A DNA stretch of 16,948 nucleotides from Oscillospiraceae bacterium (GCA_015067375.1 SVMQ01000024.1:1-16948); one strand, 5' to 3'. Shown: positions 7,401 to 15,161, counted from the stretch's first letter. Notes: a model not told the origin generated them from the sequence alone. A program made the numbers and translations.

Positions 7401-8600
7401 ATGAAAAGATTTATTGCACTGCTTGCCGCGACGATGCTGCTGACAGGCTGCTTCTCTGAGGTGCAGCCGCTGCAGGAAACAGCTGAGATCAACGTGACCT
7501 CTGAGGCAGCCGTTGTAACCGTTCAGACAGAGCAGCAGGCGGCTCCTGTAATAAGCGCTGACTATGCTCCCGATATGTTCTGTGATTACAGTGCAGGGCG
7601 CGTAGAAGCCCCTGCTTATGATAAATATATAGCGAAAGCGGACGAGTTTCTCGTGCAGGAGGATTTTCAGGGCGCGGTGCTTGTTGCAAAGGGCGAGGAT
7701 ATCATATATGCCGCAGGCTACGGCTACGCGGATGAGGTCAACGGCACACGCTGCACTGCACGCGATACGTTTGAGATAGGCTCTATCTCAAAGCAGATGA
7801 CAGCCGCGGCGATATTGCAGCTGTGCGAGCAGGGGCGGTTGTCGCTTTACGATACGCTGCACAAATTCTTCCCCGAATACGAGCATGGCAGGAACATTAC
7901 GATAAAGAATCTGCTGCAGATGCGGTCGGGGCTGTACGACTTTCTCAATAATGCAGGCGACTTTTTCCCGGCGGATTTTGAAGAGGAGTTTCTGGAGCGT
8001 GCTGATGCGCCCGACCAGTCTACGCCTGACTTTCCGCGCGACTTCCTGCTGGAGTATCTGTACACATCGCCGCTGGAGGGCACCCCTGACGATCATTATT
8101 ACTACTGCAACACCAACTATTACCTGCTTGGGCTGATAATCGAGCAGGTGACGGGCATGACCTATCAGCAGTACATGAGCGAGCAGATATTCGAGCCTTG
8201 CGGTATGCTGACTGCAAACAACGAGTTTCGCTGCACCACCGCGCGCGGCTATTATGCGGACGGCACCACTATGTCCATGCGCACCAGCACAGCGCTTGGC
8301 TGCGGCTCGGTCAATGCAAGCGTGTACGACCTGTATCAGTGGTATATGCACCTGCTGGACTATAATATTATCGAAAACCGCACGCTGCGCGCTATGCTGA
8401 CCCCTGTTGAGACCTACGGCTTCGGCATACATTACGACGACGGACTTGCTTATCATGTCGGAAACACGGATGTGTTCAATGCATTTGCTATGGTAGATGT
8501 GCAGGACGAATTCATAGTTATCGCGCTCACCAATTCTCCCAAGAATGAGCGGGTTGCAAGCGGCTATGCGGGAAAGCTATTCGAGCTGTATTACGAATAA
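7401..8600 (+). CDS. Serine beta-lactamase-family lipoprotein (class C/PBP4*-like hydrolase)
   Basis: 399 aa from ATG 7401, chosen because the N-terminus is then a lipoprotein signal (MKRFIALLAATMLLTGC, Cys17) with AAGGG just upstream. After a linker (18-60), residues 75-399 form a beta-lactamase/transpeptidase-like domain. Catalytic motifs are visible: S128-I-S-K131 (nucleophile and base), Y235-C-N237 within YYYCNTNYYLLG, and H352-V-G-N-T in place of the KTG/HTG triad. It should act outside the membrane as an esterase, D-aminopeptidase or muropeptide hydrolase; the family is broad and antibiotic resistance is not implied. It begins 57 bp after the DUF1846 gene and ends just before the GH74 promoter. 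The Cys between Tyr and Asn is slightly unusual (Ser is common). Confidence 0.88.
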   Translation: MKRFIALLAATMLLTGCFSEVQPLQETAEINVTSEAAVVTVQTEQQAAPVISADYAPDMFCDYSAGRVEAPAYDKYIAKADEFLVQEDFQGAVLVAKGEDIIYAAGYGYADEVNGTRCTARDTFEIGSISKQMTAAAILQLCEQGRLSLYDTLHKFFPEYEHGRNITIKNLLQMRSGLYDFLNNAGDFFPADFEEEFLERADAPDQSTPDFPRDFLLEYLYTSPLEGTPDDHYYYCNTNYYLLGLIIEQVTGMTYQQYMSEQIFEPCGMLTANNEFRCTTARGYYADGTTMSMRTSTALGCGSVNASVYDLYQWYMHLLDYNIIENRTLRAMLTPVETYGFGIHYDDGLAYHVGNTDVFNAFAMVDVQDEFIVIALTNSPKNERVASGYAGKLFELYYE

Positions 8601-8618
8601 AATTTCATCTTATTATCA

Positions 8619-8647
8619 TAGACAAATGCTGTAAAATATGGTATACT
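8619..8647 (+). promoter_or_regulatory. Promoter of the GH74 gene
   Basis: TAGACA (8619-8624), 17-bp spacer, TATACT (8642-8647) with TGG before it (extended -10). The ribosome site AAGGAG (8689-8694) lies 8 nt before ATG 8703. Confidence 0.75.
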
Positions 8648-8702
8648 TTTATGGTGTAATGGTGTATCAGATGATCTTAATTTTATATAAGGAGATAAGG
8701 AC

Positions 8703-10925
8703 ATGGCTAATATCAGATCAAGAGTTTTTGCGGCTGCCGCATCTTTGATGATGGGTATGTCGCTGCTTACGGCGTGCGGAGGAGATGACGCATCCTCTAC
8801 TGTGGCTACCACAACAGGCAGCACCGACGCGAGCGCACCCGATGTACAGACCGAGGTAGTTGACACAGGCTGGACATACGGTCAGGTAGCAGTTGGCGGC
8901 GGAGGCTTTGTTACAGGTGTATTCAGCACCTGCGAGGAGGGCGTGTACTACGCTCGTACTGACGTCGGCGGTGCATATCGCTGGGACAACGAAAAGCAGG
9001 CTTGGAAGTCCCTCAACTACTGGGTGTCCGAGGATGACGTCGGACTGATGGGCATCAGCGCTATCGCGGTAGACCCTACCAATGCGGCGAATGTGTATCT
9101 GCTTGCAGGCACTGAGTATTTCAGCAGCGGCAAGACCTGCATACTCAAATCCACCGACTACGGCGAGAATTTTACGGTCGTTGACGTTACCAACCTTATC
9201 AAGGTACACGGAAACTGCATGGGCCGCGGAAACGGTGAGCGTATGGCGGTAGACCCCAACAACCCCAACATAATCTTTGCAGGCGGCAATACAGGCGGAA
9301 TGATAAAGAGTACCGACGGTGGTCTTTCATGGAGTCCTGTTTCCAGCTTCCCTGTAACTCATACACAGAACGGCAACGGTATCAACATCATCGTGTTTGA
9401 TCCCGCGACTGCAAAGGACGGCGTTACACAGCGCATATACGCTACAGCTTCCCAGAAAACGGACAGCTTCTTCGTGTCCGAGGACGGCGGCGCTACATGG
9501 AATCCTGTTGCCAATGCTTATGAGGGCATGGCACAGCGTATAAAGCTTGACAGCAAGGGCAATCTGTTCGTTGCCTACGGCGACAAGGAAGGCCCCTGGA
9601 ATCAGAACGTCGGCGGCATCTATAAGTACGACATGACAAACGGCACTGTTGAGAGCATTGCTCCCACTAACCGTCCCTATGGCGATATAGTTATCGACCC
9701 CAACGACGAGAACCGCATGGTCATCGTTACCACACAGACCTGGATGCAGCAGCCCAACGGCTCGCACGGTGATGTGTTCTATACCACCACTGACGGCGGT
9801 AAGACATGGAACGACCTGCTCAAGACCATGAAGATGAGTACAAACGGCATGGACTGGGTAGAGGGCTACGCTATCCACTGGTGCTGCTCGCTGTCTATGA
9901 ATCCGTTTGATACCGATGAGATAATGGTAACGAGCGGCAACGGTATATTCGCTTGTGATAACGTATTCGATGCTGAGCCTGAGTTCTACTTCAACTCTAT
10001 GGGTATTGAGGAGACCGTACCAATGGATATCATCACGCTTGAGGACTATCCGCTGGTATCCTCCGTGCTGGACTATGACGGCTTTGTGCATGAGGATATC
10101 ACCGTTCCTGCTGTGACTCACGGCGGCAACATCGGCGCTGTTACAAGCATCACCATCGCGCCCCAGAACAGGGACTACTGGGCAAAGGTAGGCGGCAGCG
10201 ACAGCGGCATGGCATTCAACTATTCCACTGACGGCGGCAAGAACTGGAGCAGCATACCAACTCCTCCTGAGGCGGGCAAGGTATACCACAGCGGTCACAT
10301 CGCATTCAATGCGGATGGCTCGCGCCTCATCTGGAGTCCTGCAAATGCTTATAATGCTTATTACACCGAGGATCTCGGCAAGACATGGACACCCTGCGAG
10401 GGCATCATGGGACAGGGTCTGTATGTTATAGGCGACTCTGTTGATCCGAATTATGTATACGCTTACGGCGGCGAGAAGCTGTATGTCAGCAGCGACGGCG
10501 GTAAGAGCTTCACTAAGACAGGTACAGACCTGTTCCTGTCACAGGACAGACTGTGCGTTCATCCTACCGCTGCAGGCACATTCTATGTTCCTGCCATCAA
10601 TCTGTATATGACTACAGACTTCGGCGCAACATTCACAAAGGTAGAAAACGTAAAGACTTGCGAGGCTGTCAGCCTTGGTAAGGCAAAGAAAGAAGGCGAC
10701 CCCTATGTCATCTACATCTACGGCACAGTGGCTGACAACGATGCAAAGGGCATCTATATGTCAGAGGATAATGGCGCTACATGGACGCGCTGCAACGACG
10801 ACGCTCACCGCTTCGGCGGCACAGGAAACGGCGGCTGGATCAGCGGCGACCTGAACGTATACGGCAGAGTATACATGAGCACAGTAGGACTTGGCATCTG
10901 CTACTGCGACAAGACCGAAAAGTAA
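8703..10925 (+). CDS. GH74 xyloglucanase, cell-surface lipoprotein
   Basis: 740 aa. GH74 enzymes cut the beta-1,4-glucan backbone of xyloglucan from plant cell walls. The lipobox LLTAC (Cys25) predicts a lipid-anchored surface enzyme, followed by a Thr/Ser/Ala linker to about 52. The catalytic region spans 55-737: WTYGQVAVGGGGFVTG, then ARTDVGGAYRW with D87 at the position of the first catalytic Asp. PGRGxGER-like MGRGNGER, GIEETVPMDI and YDGFVHEDIT follow. Asp-box blades recur (KSTDGGLSW, TTDGGKTW, NYSTDGGKNW with D510, SEDNGATW), as expected for two seven-bladed propellers. No dockerin or carbohydrate-binding module is present, unlike cellulosomal GH74. It is monocistronic, with its own promoter and terminator. 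Endo or exo mode cannot be told from sequence alone. Confidence 0.93.
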   Translation: MANIRSRVFAAAASLMMGMSLLTACGGDDASSTVATTTGSTDASAPDVQTEVVDTGWTYGQVAVGGGGFVTGVFSTCEEGVYYARTDVGGAYRWDNEKQAWKSLNYWVSEDDVGLMGISAIAVDPTNAANVYLLAGTEYFSSGKTCILKSTDYGENFTVVDVTNLIKVHGNCMGRGNGERMAVDPNNPNIIFAGGNTGGMIKSTDGGLSWSPVSSFPVTHTQNGNGINIIVFDPATAKDGVTQRIYATASQKTDSFFVSEDGGATWNPVANAYEGMAQRIKLDSKGNLFVAYGDKEGPWNQNVGGIYKYDMTNGTVESIAPTNRPYGDIVIDPNDENRMVIVTTQTWMQQPNGSHGDVFYTTTDGGKTWNDLLKTMKMSTNGMDWVEGYAIHWCCSLSMNPFDTDEIMVTSGNGIFACDNVFDAEPEFYFNSMGIEETVPMDIITLEDYPLVSSVLDYDGFVHEDITVPAVTHGGNIGAVTSITIAPQNRDYWAKVGGSDSGMAFNYSTDGGKNWSSIPTPPEAGKVYHSGHIAFNADGSRLIWSPANAYNAYYTEDLGKTWTPCEGIMGQGLYVIGDSVDPNYVYAYGGEKLYVSSDGGKSFTKTGTDLFLSQDRLCVHPTAAGTFYVPAINLYMTTDFGATFTKVENVKTCEAVSLGKAKKEGDPYVIYIYGTVADNDAKGIYMSEDNGATWTRCNDDAHRFGGTGNGGWISGDLNVYGRVYMSTVGLGICYCDKTEK

Positions 10926-10938
10926 TTCAATATCAGTG

Positions 10939-10970
10939 AAAGCCCGAGAGTAATGCTCTCGGGCTTTGTA
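10939..10970 (+). terminator. Terminator of the GH74 gene
   Basis: A 12-bp perfect stem AAAGCCCGAGAG / CTCTCGGGCTTT with a 5-nt loop, 14 bp after the stop codon; the T-rich end is short. Confidence 0.8.
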
Positions 10971-11122
10971 CATTTGTCGGGGAAAATGCTGTTTTCGCAA
11001 TCATGCGCGTCAAATTCTCCTTTCGACATAATTTAAGATGATTATGTGGTAGAATTAGTTTGTCATGACCGATACAGATGCTTTGGTTATGAACAGATAC
11101 ATAATAAAAAGGGGAAAATAAG

Positions 11123-11347
11123 ATGGAACACACTACTAATTATTCTGTTATTGAGCAAAAATGCCGTACCGAGGAGCTTGGCGAGTATATCACCTATGGT
11201 ATACAGGCGGTCTGCTGCGGAGAAAGTCAGCTCATCAGCGACATTACGACTGACAAAGCGCAGGCTGAAAGCATGGCTGAATGCTTCAACAAGAACCGAC
11301 TTTCGCTGATACATTTTCCTGAGGTGGTAGAGGATATGATGTATTAA
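11123..11347 (+). CDS. Small DUF6514-like protein
   Basis: 74 aa with ribosome site AAGGGG 10 nt before ATG 11123. The pattern (YGIQAV, then SDITTDKAQAE, a Cys-Asn pair in ECFNKN, then HFPEVVEDMMY) matches the small clostridial DUF6514 family, whose function is unknown. No signal peptide or membrane segment. It lies 120 bp upstream of the LytTR regulator on the same strand, but that gene has its own promoter. The family call is from memory of the motif. Confidence 0.7.
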   Translation: MEHTTNYSVIEQKCRTEELGEYITYGIQAVCCGESQLISDITTDKAQAESMAECFNKNRLSLIHFPEVVEDMMY

Positions 11348-11384
11348 GATTATGTTAAGAATGTCATATAGCTGATAAAATGCA

Positions 11385-11413
11385 TTGAAAAAAGAATTTG
11401 TTTGTTGTACAAT
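11385..11413 (+). promoter_or_regulatory. Promoter of the LytTR response regulator gene
   Basis: TTGAAA (11385-11390), 17-bp spacer, TACAAT (11408-11413). Leader of about 48 nt to the TTG start at 11468. Confidence 0.65.
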
Positions 11414-11467
11414 AGTGATGTTGTCTGCATTGACAGAAATATAAAGATAAAACTGGGGGAGATAATA

Positions 11468-12157
11468 TTGTACAAGATAGCGGTGTGCGATGATGACAAG
11501 AATATGCGTGACAGCATCGCCGCCATGCTGGGCAGTCATAACAGGGCATCGGAGCTTGCGATAACCTATACCGAAAGCTGTGAGGATCTGCTTGATATGC
11601 TGATGGACGGCAGGAGCTTTGACCTTATCATAATCGACATCATGTCGGGCAGGATGGATGGAATACGTCTGGGCAGGACGCTGAGGCTGGAGCTTAATAA
11701 CAATATGACGCAGATACTATACATTTCGGATGAACAGCATCATGCTATGCAGCTGTTTGATCTGAGGCCGCTGAATTTTATGGTAAAGCCGCTGAGCAGG
11801 AGAAAGCTGCTTAGCTGTGTCGATACAGCGATGGAGCTATGCAGCAGCGCTGACGGCTGCCTTGATTTTGCGATAAACCATACGGAATATATGATCCCGT
11901 TCAGGGAGATCCGCTTTGTGGAAAGCAGCAACAAGCAGGTGATTGTTCACTCGGTCAGCGGCGATTTTTCGTACTATGGCAAGCTGGACGAGGTGAATGT
12001 GTCGGAGGATTTCGTGCGTATACATAAATCGTATCTGGTCAACAGCCGATATGTGCGTTTGCTAAGGTCAGACAGCGTCAGTCTTGACGGAGAGGTGCTG
12101 CCGATAAGCCGAAGCTACAGAAGAGCCGTGCGCGACAGATTTATGCAGAGCTGCTAG
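11468..12157 (+). CDS. LytTR-type response regulator (AgrA/LytR family)
   Basis: 229 aa. The start is set at TTG 11468 because GGGGGAG (11455-11461) lies 6 nt upstream and the protein then begins MYKIAVCDDD, the standard receiver-domain start; a longer frame to 11402 has no ribosome site and an atypical N-terminus. Receiver domain 1-120: acidic pocket D8-D9-D10, phosphoacceptor D57 in IIIDIMSGRMDG, Lys107 in VKPLS. LytTR DNA-binding domain about 130-229: REIRFVESSNKQVIV, FVRIHKSYLVNSRYV, LPISRSYRRAV. It should bind DNA direct repeats and activate transcription, often of peptide, bacteriocin or cell-wall genes. No sensor kinase lies nearby, so it is an orphan here. Confidence 0.92.
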   Translation: MYKIAVCDDDKNMRDSIAAMLGSHNRASELAITYTESCEDLLDMLMDGRSFDLIIIDIMSGRMDGIRLGRTLRLELNNNMTQILYISDEQHHAMQLFDLRPLNFMVKPLSRRKLLSCVDTAMELCSSADGCLDFAINHTEYMIPFREIRFVESSNKQVIVHSVSGDFSYYGKLDEVNVSEDFVRIHKSYLVNSRYVRLLRSDSVSLDGEVLPISRSYRRAVRDRFMQSC

Positions 12158-12179
12158 TTTGATATCGACACAGGGACAG

Positions 12180-12230
12180 AAAAAAGCTGCGCCAAGATCT
12201 CTCGGCAGTATACCGAAAGGCTGGCGCAGC
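12180..12230 (-). terminator. Terminator closing the minus-strand gene cluster
   Basis: A 9-bp outer stem GCTGCGCCA (12186-12194) / TGGCGCAGC (12222-12230) with an inner 7-bp stem (one G-T pair). On the minus strand it is followed by TTTTTT (12180-12185). It lies 150 bp beyond the flavodoxin-like stop and faces the end of the LytTR gene, which it may also insulate. Confidence 0.7.
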
Positions 12231-12314
12231 CTGAGTGTTAAAAAAAGTAGGTAGCCTATGAGGGTTGGATATGACCATAACTGCTGATAAGTAGATCAAT
12301 AGCTATATCACGAA

Positions 12315-12348
12315 ATATCCTCATCGGAATATCCGCTTGACTATATCC
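12315..12348. repeat. Three ATATCC direct repeats at exact 14-nt spacing
   Basis: ATATCC at 12315, 12329 and 12343, in the gap between the LytTR gene and the flavodoxin-like gene. Too short to name; could be chance or a protein-binding array. Confidence 0.3.
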
Positions 12349-12382
12349 ATCCGCACCGCACAAAGTATGTACAAGGCTGTGC

Positions 12383-12865
12383 TTACAGCTTTGCAAGTAT
12401 CAGAGTGATCAGATCTGAGAGGTATTCCTCGCTGAACCAGTCGCCGCCGTTTTTGAACATCTCAATAGCATCCTTGTACTCCGGCTTGTTCTCTTTTTCC
12501 AGACTCTGGCGAACCATGTTGAGCATCATCTTGTGCATACCTTTGAGCTTGCTGTTGTCAAGACCGCCCGCGAGATAGAAGAACGGACATTCCGGCTTGT
12601 TTGCATCCATGAGAGCTTTGTTGTTTTGCTCGGTCGGAGGGTTCATGCCTACCGCCGCGAGCGCAATGACGTTCCAAAGCTTTCTTGCCTTGTCAAGACC
12701 ATTGATCTTATTTGCGAATACCCAACCGAGGAAAACAACGTCATTTCCTTTGGGAACAGCCTTTTTGGCACTTTTCAGCGGCAATGCCTCAATGCCTGTT
12801 TTTTCTGAGAGCGTCTTAGCATAGCGCTCGGTGAAACCTGTGTTGGATTCGTAAACTATAGTCAT
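12383..12865 (-). CDS. Flavodoxin-like FMN-binding protein
   Basis: 160 aa. The N-terminus MTIVYESNTGFTERYAK has the flavodoxin phosphate-binding loop (S-N-T-G-F-T) after the first beta strand. VVFLGWVFANKINGLDKARK fits the second FMN loop region. Short flavodoxin-domain proteins of this kind are electron carriers or quinone/protoporphyrinogen-type oxidoreductases; which one cannot be told. It is cytoplasmic. The start at 12865 has only a weak GAAAGAAG ribosome site. It follows the 115-aa gene by 44 bp on the same strand, so cotranscription is likely, and it is the last gene before the minus-strand terminator. Confidence 0.8.
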   Translation of the reverse strand: MTIVYESNTGFTERYAKTLSEKTGIEALPLKSAKKAVPKGNDVVFLGWVFANKINGLDKARKLWNVIALAAVGMNPPTEQNNKALMDANKPECPFFYLAGGLDNSKLKGMHKMMLNMVRQSLEKENKPEYKDAIEMFKNGGDWFSEEYLSDLITLILAKL

Positions 12866-12909
12866 TTTGATCTTCTTTCTTCCCCACGTTTAGCCGAGGG
12901 GATGTTTTT

Positions 12910-13257
12910 TTATATGAAATAATCATCAGAGCCTGTTGCCAGAGCCTGCTCCATCCAGTAGCTGCGAAGCATCTCCACCATGTCGGTGCAGTGCTGCTGT
13001 GCTGTGCTTTCGTCATAAGGCTGCATCTCGCTGAATACATGACCGCAGTGATCCATCTCTCCTGCCTCATATCCTCCGCAGACGCCGACCAGCCATTTGC
13101 CGAGTGCAGTTTTTTTGTACTTGAAAATGTAGTAGATAAGCCCGTGAAGCTCAAACTCACCTGCTGCCTCGATCTTTTTTGGAGCCTTTCCAAGCTCCGC
13201 CGGATTAGCGAGCCAGCGTATCATAGCCGCTTTTGCGGCATCCTGCTGTAACGACAT
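12910..13257 (-). CDS. Conserved-looking 115-aa protein of unknown function
   Basis: The ORF from ATG 13257 has a good GGAGGT ribosome site 7 nt upstream. The product begins MSLQQDAAKAAMIRWLANP and contains ELHGLIYYIFKYKK and KWLVGVCGGYEAGEMDHCGH. It is cytoplasmic and amphipathic with a few Cys/His residues that do not form a clear zinc motif. I do not recognise it. Its ribosome site and first codons are duplicated at 14255-14275, where the copy reads MSLQAVCDL and stops, marking a duplication junction. It sits between the zinc-ribbon array and the flavodoxin-like gene, probably in the same transcript. Confidence 0.65.
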   Translation of the reverse strand: MSLQQDAAKAAMIRWLANPAELGKAPKKIEAAGEFELHGLIYYIFKYKKTALGKWLVGVCGGYEAGEMDHCGHVFSEMQPYDESTAQQHCTDMVEMLRSYWMEQALATGSDDYFI

Positions 13258-13305
13258 AGAGAACCTCCGTCAGGAAATGTTGATGAACAACGGTATCAGT
13301 AATAG
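13246..13305 (-). repeat. Duplicated segment copy A (115-aa gene start to zinc-ribbon stop)
   Basis: 58 of 60 bases match 14255-14314. It includes the first codons and ribosome site of the 115-aa gene and the stop of zinc-ribbon gene 1. Confidence 0.9.
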
Positions 13306-13967
13306 CAATAGCCCACTCCGTCACAGGCCTGACACTCAAGTGTGCCGCCGCAGGATGTGCAGGTCACCATGTTGCCGTCCCAGTTGTGTGTTTTTCCTTT
13401 GCCTTCGCATACCCAGCATTCGCCGCTGCCGTGGCAAATGGCACACATATGTCTGCTCACATCGTTGTCATTATTATATCCGACATTATCGTTATATCCG
13501 ACATTATCGTTATATCCAACGGTGTTGTTGTCACGATCTCTGTCATTTTTGCTGCTTTTTTTGCTGCCGCCGCCACCGCCGCTTGCAAAGACTGCAATAA
13601 ACACTATCATGAGTACCAGTATCAATGCTATAGATATTATATACGGCAGATATTTTTTGATATTCGTTTGTGCTGCCTGCTGCGCTTGCGGCGCATACTG
13701 AGGAGAGTAGTTACCTGCATACTGCGGCTGTGCCTGATACACGGGTTGCTGATAAGCTGCCGCAGGCTGAGCTGATATCGGAGCGTCAGAGCGAGTGCCG
13801 CATTTTGTGCAGAACGCCATCCCATCCTCAAGCTTATTACCGCAAGTGGTACAGAATGAAAGCTTTGCCTCGCGCTGAGCGCTTGGTGTTATTTCATAGC
13901 GAGAGCCACATTCAGTGCAGAAGGTCATGCCATCTTCCATCTTATGGCCGCAATTATCACAAAACAT
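13296..13967 (-). CDS. Zinc-ribbon, single-pass membrane protein with DnaJ-like Cys-rich tail (paralog 1)
   Basis: 223 aa; AGGAGG 9 nt before ATG. Two N-terminal zinc ribbons (C3/C6/C17/C20 and C39/C42/C53/C56, pattern CxxCGxKxEDGMxFCxxCG). A Gln/Tyr/Pro/Ala linker (62-103) and a membrane helix (about 106-128) follow, then Gly5, a basic-acidic stretch and a tandem GYNDNV linker. The C-terminal cluster C175xxCHGSGxC184xxCEGKG ... C203xxCGG ... C212xxCDGVG resembles the CxxCxGxG zinc centre of DnaJ. Lysines flanking the helix do not decide topology; N-in would place the Cys tail outside the cell. It has one ribbon fewer than its two paralogs, as if a 28-residue repeat unit had been deleted. Function unknown. 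Confidence 0.85.
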   Translation of the reverse strand: MFCDNCGHKMEDGMTFCTECGSRYEITPSAQREAKLSFCTTCGNKLEDGMAFCTKCGTRSDAPISAQPAAAYQQPVYQAQPQYAGNYSPQYAPQAQQAAQTNIKKYLPYIISIALILVLMIVFIAVFASGGGGGSKKSSKNDRDRDNNTVGYNDNVGYNDNVGYNNDNDVSRHMCAICHGSGECWVCEGKGKTHNWDGNMVTCTSCGGTLECQACDGVGYCYY

Positions 13968-14005
13968 AACTTTTATCCTCCTATGATATTACAGAAGCTC
14001 TTGGG

Positions 14006-14031
14006 TATCAGCTCGAAAGATCGGGATGATA
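14006..14031 (-). repeat. Degenerate copy of the intergenic hairpin
   Basis: TATCAGCTCGA-AAGA-TCGGGATGATA, equivalent to the perfect hairpin at 15935-15960 but with one mismatch and one wobble. It lies at the same distance upstream of zinc-ribbon gene 1. Confidence 0.6.
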
Positions 14032-14044
14032 GTTATATGCGCGT

Positions 14045-14252
14045 TTATTCGCTCCCGGTGAATTTATATGTGAACTCACCCTCGAGATCCCATGTCATCT
14101 TGTTGGAGCTTATTTCACATTCGATGATGACACCATCACTAGTGATGGTATTGCATCTATCTCGTATGGGAGGTAATCCTCTTCACCGCTCATATAGATA
14201 TTTTTGCTGCTGATATTGAAAACGGTAGCCTCTCCGTCACAGGTCACATACC
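14045..14252 (-). pseudogene. Decayed C-terminal copy of the Gln-repeat membrane protein gene
   Basis: The region aligns closely with 15974-16206, the last part of the membrane-protein gene, including the stop (ending YKFTGSE against YKFTRIE). It lacks an internal stretch (about 24-25 bases, homologous to the segment around 16017-16041) and has no start. The match continues into the hairpin and leader (13982-14044 against 15911-15973) and ends abruptly at GGTCACATACC (14252). This dead fragment was left by tandem duplication. Confidence 0.85.
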
Positions 14253-14254
14253 GC

Positions 14255-14314
14255 CTGTAACGACATAGATAACCTCCGTCAGGAAATATTGATGAACAAC
14301 GGTATCAGTAATAG
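14255..14314 (-). repeat. Duplicated segment copy B with an aborted 115-aa gene start
   Basis: 58 of 60 bases match 13246-13305. The ribosome site and ATG of the 115-aa gene are intact, but the frame runs into membrane-gene sequence and stops after nine codons. Confidence 0.9.
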
Positions 14315-15072
14315 TTGTAACCCTCTCCGTAACAGGATTGACACGAACCTGTGCCGGCGCAGCCTATGCAGGCTGATGTATAGCCATAGCCGTGTGTGCT
14401 TCCTGAGCCATTGCAAAGGTCGCAAACTCCGATGCCGTTGCATGTGTCGCATCTATGTCGTCTGCTCGCATTGTTATTGTTATTGTTATTGTTATTGTAA
14501 TTGTAATTGTAATTGTTATTATATCCGCCGTAATCGTTATATCCGACAGTGTTGGTGTTATCACTATCCCTGTTGCTGCTTTTTTTGCTGCCGCCACCGC
14601 CGCCTGCAAAGACTGCAATAAACACTATCATGAGTACCAGTATCAATGCCATAGATATTATATACGGCAGATATTTTTTGATATTCGTTTGTGCTGCCTG
14701 CTGCGCTTGCGGCGCATACTGAGGAGAGTAGTTAACTGCATACTGCGGCTGAGCCTGATACACGGGCTGCTGATAAGCTGCCGCAGGCTGTGCTGATATC
14801 GAAGCATCAGAGCGAGTGCCGCATTTTGTGCAGAACGGCATCCCATCCTCAAGCTTATTACCGCACGTTGTACAGAATGAAAGCTTTGCCTCGTGCTGAG
14901 CGCTGGGTGTTATTTCATAGCGAGAGCCACATTCAGAGCAGAAGTCCATTCCATCCTCTTTTTTGTGACCGCAGTGAGTGCAGAATGCAGGGATGTCCTC
15001 TCCGCGAGAGCCACATTCAGTGCAGAAGGTCATGCCATCTTCCATCTTATGGCCGCAATTATCGCAAAACAT
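14305..15072 (-). CDS. Zinc-ribbon membrane protein with DnaJ-like Cys-rich tail (paralog 2)
   Basis: 255 aa; AGGAGG before ATG 15072. Three zinc ribbons (C3/C6/C17/C20, C31/C34/C45/C48, C67/C70/C81/C84), Gln/Tyr/Pro linker, membrane helix about 133-156, then an Asn/Tyr-rich linker (about 176-202) with a long Asn run encoded by a TTATTG-type microsatellite. The tail has the CxxCxGxG pattern four times (C208xxCNGIG, C217xxCNGSG, C235xxCAGTG, C244xxCYGEG), closer to the DnaJ consensus than its paralogs. The N-terminal 160 residues are nearly identical to paralog 3, but the tail is strongly diverged. The linker mirrors paralogs 1 and 3 in composition. Function unknown; possibly cotranscribed with paralog 3 upstream. 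Confidence 0.85.
   Translation of the reverse strand: MFCDNCGHKMEDGMTFCTECGSRGEDIPAFCTHCGHKKEDGMDFCSECGSRYEITPSAQHEAKLSFCTTCGNKLEDGMPFCTKCGTRSDASISAQPAAAYQQPVYQAQPQYAVNYSPQYAPQAQQAAQTNIKKYLPYIISMALILVLMIVFIAVFAGGGGGSKKSSNRDSDNTNTVGYNDYGGYNNNYNYNYNNNNNNNNNASRRHRCDTCNGIGVCDLCNGSGSTHGYGYTSACIGCAGTGSCQSCYGEGYNYY
14470..14520 (-). repeat. Trinucleotide/hexanucleotide microsatellite coding for Asn/Tyr
   Basis: Runs of ATTGTT and ATTGTA units inside zinc-ribbon gene 2, encoding the poly-Asn/Asn-Tyr linker. Units are multiples of three, so slippage would change linker length without breaking the frame. Confidence 0.85.
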
Positions 15073-15131
15073 AACTTTTATCCTCCTATCCTATTACAGA
15101 AGCTTTTTGATGTCGGTGTTCCCACCTGCGG

Positions 15132-15156
15132 ATCAGCCCGAAAAAATCGGGCTGAT
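15132..15156 (-). repeat. Intergenic hairpin between zinc-ribbon genes 3 and 2
   Basis: Perfect 10-bp stem ATCAGCCCGA / TCGGGCTGAT with loop AAAAA, just after the stop of paralog 3. No T-run follows on the minus strand, so it is a weak terminator at best; an mRNA-processing or stability element is possible. Confidence 0.7.
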
Positions 15157-15161
15157 AGTAA

